Assembly (NCBI RefSeq): GCF_020164585.1
Contig: NZ_JAIQZF010000009.1
Coordinates: forward strand, 40,564 to 104,563
Direction of reading: 5' to 3'
DNA length: 64,000 nt
From: Psychroflexus curvus
GTDB taxonomy: Bacteria; Bacteroidota; Bacteroidia; Flavobacteriales; Flavobacteriaceae
How positions within the stretch are numbered: position 1 is the stretch's first letter; every line of letters starts with the position of its first letter. This document shows positions 60,715 through 64,000 of the stretch, one piece after another. Below the pieces are notes generated by a model. It saw nothing but the letters and a program-made list of their open reading frames with translations. It made no database searches and had not been told where the DNA came from. A program made the translations under genes and the position numbers.

Positions 60715-61782
60715 ATGGATCCAAAAGATTTTATATACAAAACACCGCAGCTTTTACCAGACCTCGCTATTTACACCTCTGAAGCCCCTAGCAATATTGC
60801 ACTGGTGAAATACTGGGGAAAATACGGGGAGCAACTGCCTAAAAACACCTCTATAAGTTACACGCTTGAGAAATGCAAAACGCAGACCGAAGTCATTCTT
60901 AAAAAACGCATCGAAGCTGATGATCAGTTTTATTTTGAAGTGTTTTTGGATGGGGAGTCCAAGCCTTCTTTTAAATCTAAAATTGATACCTTTTTAAAAC
61001 GCATAGAAGTTTATACTCCATTTTTGAAGTCTTTTCAGTTCGAAATTCATACCAAAAACACCTTCCCGCATAGCAGTGGTATAGCTTCATCTGCCAGTGG
61101 AATGGCAGCTTTGGCCAAATGCTTCGTGGCTATGGAAGCATCAGTACAACCAGAAATGACCGAGGCTTTTCAGACTCAAAAAGCTTCCTTTTTAGCAAGA
61201 TTAGGGTCGGGGAGTGCCTGTAGAAGTACCGGAGGTAAACTGGTGGTATGGGGACAGCACCAGGACATAAAAGGCAGCTCAGGTTTTTATGGCGTCGATT
61301 ATCGTGATGAGGTTCACAACAATTTCAGGAATTTTAGAGATTCTATTTTATTAATCGATGAAGGTCAGAAGCAGGTGAGTAGTAGTGTGGGACATGATTT
61401 GATGCACGGTCATCCTTTTGCAGAACAGCGCTTTCAACAGGCAGATCAAAACATCACAAAACTAAAACCCATCTTAGCGTCAGGTAACTTTGATGAGTTT
61501 TTTGCATTAGTGGAGTCAGAAGCCTTGTCTCTTCATGCCATGATGATGACCAGTTCGCCTTATTTTATCCTGATGAAACCCAATACACTTGAAGTCATCA
61601 ATAAAATCTGGGAATTCAGAACATCTGAAAAGGTGCCGGTCGGATTTACTTTAGATGCCGGAGCCAACGTGCATTTGTTATACCCGGAAGCTTCAGAAAC
61701 AAGGATAAGAGTCTTTATCGACGAACACTTACTTCAATTTTGTCAAGGAGAAAAAGTCATACACGATCAAATTCAATTTTAA
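60715..61782 (+). CDS. mvaD: Diphosphomevalonate decarboxylase
   Basis: A 355-residue GHMP-superfamily enzyme that forms isopentenyl diphosphate from mevalonate diphosphate. It shows SEAPSNIALVKYWGKYGEQL (residues about 22-41, with the conserved Lys-Tyr-Trp-Gly-Lys), the nucleotide loop SSGIASSASGMAALAK (about 119-134) and GSGSACRSTGG with the catalytic Arg. The start at 60715 replaces a TTG 12 codons up. Together with the kinase gene behind it, it shows that the organism uses the mevalonate pathway. Confidence 0.94.
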   Translation: MDPKDFIYKTPQLLPDLAIYTSEAPSNIALVKYWGKYGEQLPKNTSISYTLEKCKTQTEVILKKRIEADDQFYFEVFLDGESKPSFKSKIDTFLKRIEVYTPFLKSFQFEIHTKNTFPHSSGIASSASGMAALAKCFVAMEASVQPEMTEAFQTQKASFLARLGSGSACRSTGGKLVVWGQHQDIKGSSGFYGVDYRDEVHNNFRNFRDSILLIDEGQKQVSSSVGHDLMHGHPFAEQRFQQADQNITKLKPILASGNFDEFFALVESEALSLHAMMMTSSPYFILMKPNTLEVINKIWEFRTSEKVPVGFTLDAGANVHLLYPEASETRIRVFIDEHLLQFCQGEKVIHDQIQF

Positions 61783-61938
61783 TTTTGTTTTAAGTTTTCG
61801 AACAAATAGTAAACAAAATACTTTAAATTTGAAATTATTAATTTGATGGATAGATATCTTTTCTTAAAAGAGATAGTTTATCTCCTAATAATCAGTAATA
61901 TTTGCACAAATGATTAATTTTATCCTAAATTAACTCTT

Positions 61939-62877
61939 ATGAAAGGACCACTATTTTATTCAAAGATCTTATTGTTTGGTGAATACGGCATTATCAAAGA
62001 TTCTAAGGGTCTATCAATTCCTTACAATTTCTACAATGGAGCTTTGAAAGTTGATGAACACCCAGATGAAAAAGCTGTTAAATCCAATTCAGAATTAAAG
62101 CGATTTTCTTCATACCTGGAAAAGCTCAACAAGGAGAAAAGCACTCCAGTGCGTTTCGATTTAGAATCTCTTAATTCAGATGTTGAAGAAGGTATGTATT
62201 TCGATAGCAGCATCCCGCAAGGTTACGGTGTAGGAAGTAGTGGTGCTTTGGTAGCAGCGATTTACGATAAGTATGCCTTCGATAGAATTACAGTTTTGGA
62301 GAATTTGTCAAAAGATAAACTCCTCAAGTTAAAGACTATTTTTTCTAAAATGGAATCGTTTTTCCATGGCAAATCTTCCGGCTTAGATCCGCTCAACAGT
62401 TATTTAAGCTTACCCATCCTTATCAATTCCAAAGATAATATAGAGCCGGCTGGTTTGCCTTCTCAAACCCAAAACGGTAATGGGGCGGTCTTTTTACTAG
62501 ACAGTGGTATAGTAGGAGAAACAGCACCTATGGTTCAGATATTCATGGACAATATGAAGCAGGAAGGTTTTAGAAATATCATTAAAGACAAGTTCGTAAA
62601 GCATACAGATGCCTGCGTTGACAACTTTCTGGAAGGTGATTTCAAAACGCTTTTCGGGAATATCAAGCATTTATCCAATGTGGTTTTAGATAATTTCAAA
62701 CCTATGATTCCTAAGCAGTTTCACGAATTGTGGAGAAAAGGAATCGAAACCAACGACTATTACCTCAAGCTTTGTGGCTCTGGAGGAGGAGGCTATATTT
62801 TAGGCTTTACCCAGGATTTCGATAAAGCCAAGGAGGCTTTAAAAGATCACAAGTTGGAAGTGGTTTATACGTTTTAA
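61939..62877 (+). CDS. GHMP kinase, probable mevalonate kinase
   Basis: A 312-residue GHMP-superfamily kinase. Motif 1 is YSKILLFGEYGIIKDSKG (residues 7-24), motif 2 is PQGYGVGSSGALVAA (about 93-107) with the Gly-rich phosphate loop, KSSGLDPLNSY near residue 150 fits the mevalonate-kinase Asp, and motif 3 is KLCGSGGGGYILGF. It is probably mevalonate kinase because of its place behind mvaD and before a UbiA prenyltransferase; phosphomevalonate kinase is the main alternative. A gap of 156 bases separates it from mvaD. Confidence 0.88.
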   Translation: MKGPLFYSKILLFGEYGIIKDSKGLSIPYNFYNGALKVDEHPDEKAVKSNSELKRFSSYLEKLNKEKSTPVRFDLESLNSDVEEGMYFDSSIPQGYGVGSSGALVAAIYDKYAFDRITVLENLSKDKLLKLKTIFSKMESFFHGKSSGLDPLNSYLSLPILINSKDNIEPAGLPSQTQNGNGAVFLLDSGIVGETAPMVQIFMDNMKQEGFRNIIKDKFVKHTDACVDNFLEGDFKTLFGNIKHLSNVVLDNFKPMIPKQFHELWRKGIETNDYYLKLCGSGGGGYILGFTQDFDKAKEALKDHKLEVVYTF

Positions 62878-62891
62878 AAAAAATCTAAAGC

Positions 62892-63794
62892 ATGTCTCGA
62901 GAGAACAAACGCCTTTGGCTCAAATTTTTGAGTTTGTTCTCCGTCATTCGCGGTTACAATATTCTCGTTATTGTAATTGCTCAATATTTAGCTTCTATAT
63001 TTATCATGGCTCACCATTTGCCGGTGCGGCAAGTAGTTTTAGACACCAATCTTTTTTTAATTGTCCTCTCTACAGCATTGGCGATTGCTTCGGGCTATCT
63101 CATCAATAACTTCTACGATTCCGAAAAAGACTTGATCAACAGGCCTCAAAAGACCTTGCTGGACAATTACGTTAGCCAAAAGACCAAGCTCGGTGTGTAT
63201 TTCACCCTCAACTTTCTAAGTGTTATCATCGCCAGTTACGTCAGTTTTAAAGCTGTACTCTTCTTTTCTTTTTACATTTTCATATTGTGGTTATATTCTC
63301 ACAAATTGAAACGTTATCCTTTTTTGGGGACACTTACGGCAGGTCTGGTTGCTATCCTACCTTTTTTTATCATTTTCGTTTACTACGGGAATTTTGAGTC
63401 TGTGATTTTTGTTCATGCCGTGTTTTTATTTTTCATTATTCTCATAAGAGAACTCGTTAAGGATCTTGAAAATCTAAAAGGTGATTTTACTTTAGAGTAT
63501 TCAACTATTCCAGTAAAGTATAATGTTAAATACACCAAGCGACTCATCTCTGTACTGGTTATTTCCACCATTATTCCAGCGCTTATTCTGATTCTTTACT
63601 TCGACTCAGGCTATATGGATTATTACTTTCTGCTATGTGTCGTTTTACTCATCATCTTTCTGTTCCAACTCTGGCGCTCAGAGCAAAGGATACACTACCT
63701 CTTATTGCATAATCTCCTCAAATTTGTTTTGGTTCTTGGTGTGTTCAGTATCATGTTAATCGATATTGAAGCGGTTATTAAGAGGTTGTTTTGA
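62892..63794 (+). CDS. UbiA-family prenyltransferase
   Basis: A 300-residue membrane enzyme with about nine helices. The two Asp motifs that bind the Mg-diphosphate are visible: NNFYDSEKDLINRPQKT (about residues 74-90) and RELVKDLENLKGDF (about 192-205). UbiA proteins attach a prenyl chain to a quinone precursor, glycerol phosphate or similar. The type found next to mevalonate genes in Bacteroidota is annotated as geranylgeranylglycerol-phosphate transferase, but the substrate is not determined here. It is co-transcribed with the kinase. Confidence 0.9.
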   Translation: MSRENKRLWLKFLSLFSVIRGYNILVIVIAQYLASIFIMAHHLPVRQVVLDTNLFLIVLSTALAIASGYLINNFYDSEKDLINRPQKTLLDNYVSQKTKLGVYFTLNFLSVIIASYVSFKAVLFFSFYIFILWLYSHKLKRYPFLGTLTAGLVAILPFFIIFVYYGNFESVIFVHAVFLFFIILIRELVKDLENLKGDFTLEYSTIPVKYNVKYTKRLISVLVISTIIPALILILYFDSGYMDYYFLLCVVLLIIFLFQLWRSEQRIHYLLLHNLLKFVLVLGVFSIMLIDIEAVIKRLF

Positions 63795-64000
63795 AGCCCC
63801 ACCTATACGATAATCCGATATTTATCGGGATCGGAACCTTCAAGGGGAGGGATGGTTCCCCACCTAACTTCCCTAGAGATACTGTGTAAAAACACAAGCA
63901 ATCTTAAGTTTTTTTCATATTTTTATTCTTTAGGAAGTTATCTGACTATCCTGCGACGGGGCTACGGTCTCGTCTTTTTTTTGTCCAATCATAAGTTGGA
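63795..64000. other. Intergenic end of window
   Basis: The last 206 bases hold no open frame of note. Near 63952-63981 GACGGGG and a CTCGTC pair weakly around a loop before a T8 run, a possible terminator for the ubiA operon. Nothing else was seen. Confidence 0.4.

Noticed and set aside
1..64000. Mobile element, prophage or integron as carrier of the TA modules
   Set aside because: No transposase, integrase, phage structural gene or attC-like array was found on either strand.

Overview
The window looks like chromosome of a member of the Flavobacteriaceae (Bacteroidota). The evidence is an AT-rich genome with the Bacteroidota -7 promoter motif TAnnTTTG in front of many genes, two large secreted proteins with C-terminal type IX secretion (Por) sorting domains, a PorT/SprT-like barrel, a BlaI/M56-TonB pair, a Bacteroidota-type RpoN, the mevalonate route to isoprenoids and several SusD-free outer-membrane barrels. 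Genus cannot be named from the sequence alone. No rRNA, CRISPR array, transposase, integrase or phage gene was seen.

Layout. 1-2.5 kb: end of bioD, an inserted HigBA toxin-antitoxin (TA) module, then bioA. 2.5-10.7 kb: a type IX-secreted protein, a small barrel, a DUF2892 protein, a large lipoprotein metalloprotease, a lipoprotein and a basic secreted protein. 10.7-11.9 kb: repeats made of tRNA-Pro tails and terminators, then tRNA-Pro(TGG) and tRNA-Ser(GCT). 12-19 kb: an atypical thioredoxin and a tetR-tolC-adaptor-RND efflux operon. 19.2-21.2 kb: blaI and an M56/TonB gene cut by an in-frame stop. 21.2-21.9 kb: noncoding repeats. 21.9-24.7 kb: phzF, an inserted ParE-type TA pair, and a polyprenyl synthase operon. 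24.9-29 kb: sucA-sucB of 2-oxoglutarate dehydrogenase. 29.3-31.5 kb: two TA modules in a row and a retropepsin-like gene. 31.6-33.5 kb: tatD, ansA and tRNA-Ser(GGA). 33.6-41.2 kb: exbB-orf-exbD-exbD, porT, a membrane protein, rpoN, rluA-like and asnS. 41.7-47.5 kb: feoA-feoB with a tiny Cys-rich partner, then a rimK cluster. 47.5-51.3 kb: fbp, GNAT, aspartokinase and a DUF457 hydrolase. 51.4-58.5 kb: a second type IX-secreted protein and a three-gene glycosyltransferase operon. 58.8-63.8 kb: ECF sigma/anti-sigma, tspO, and mvaD-mevalonate kinase-ubiA.

The most unusual signal is a pattern repeated at three unlinked places. A small TA module sits directly behind a housekeeping gene (bioD, phzF and a retropepsin-like gene), and a second, truncated copy of the host gene's 3' end lies on the far side of the module. 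The copies are 138, 33 and 120 bp long. In the two longer ones the differences are mostly synonymous, which suggests the two tails diverged as working genes before being placed side by side. The module therefore seems to have arrived carrying its own replacement 3' end, as site-specific integrative elements do, yet no recombinase is present. In both HigBA modules the toxin gene is broken while the antitoxin is intact.
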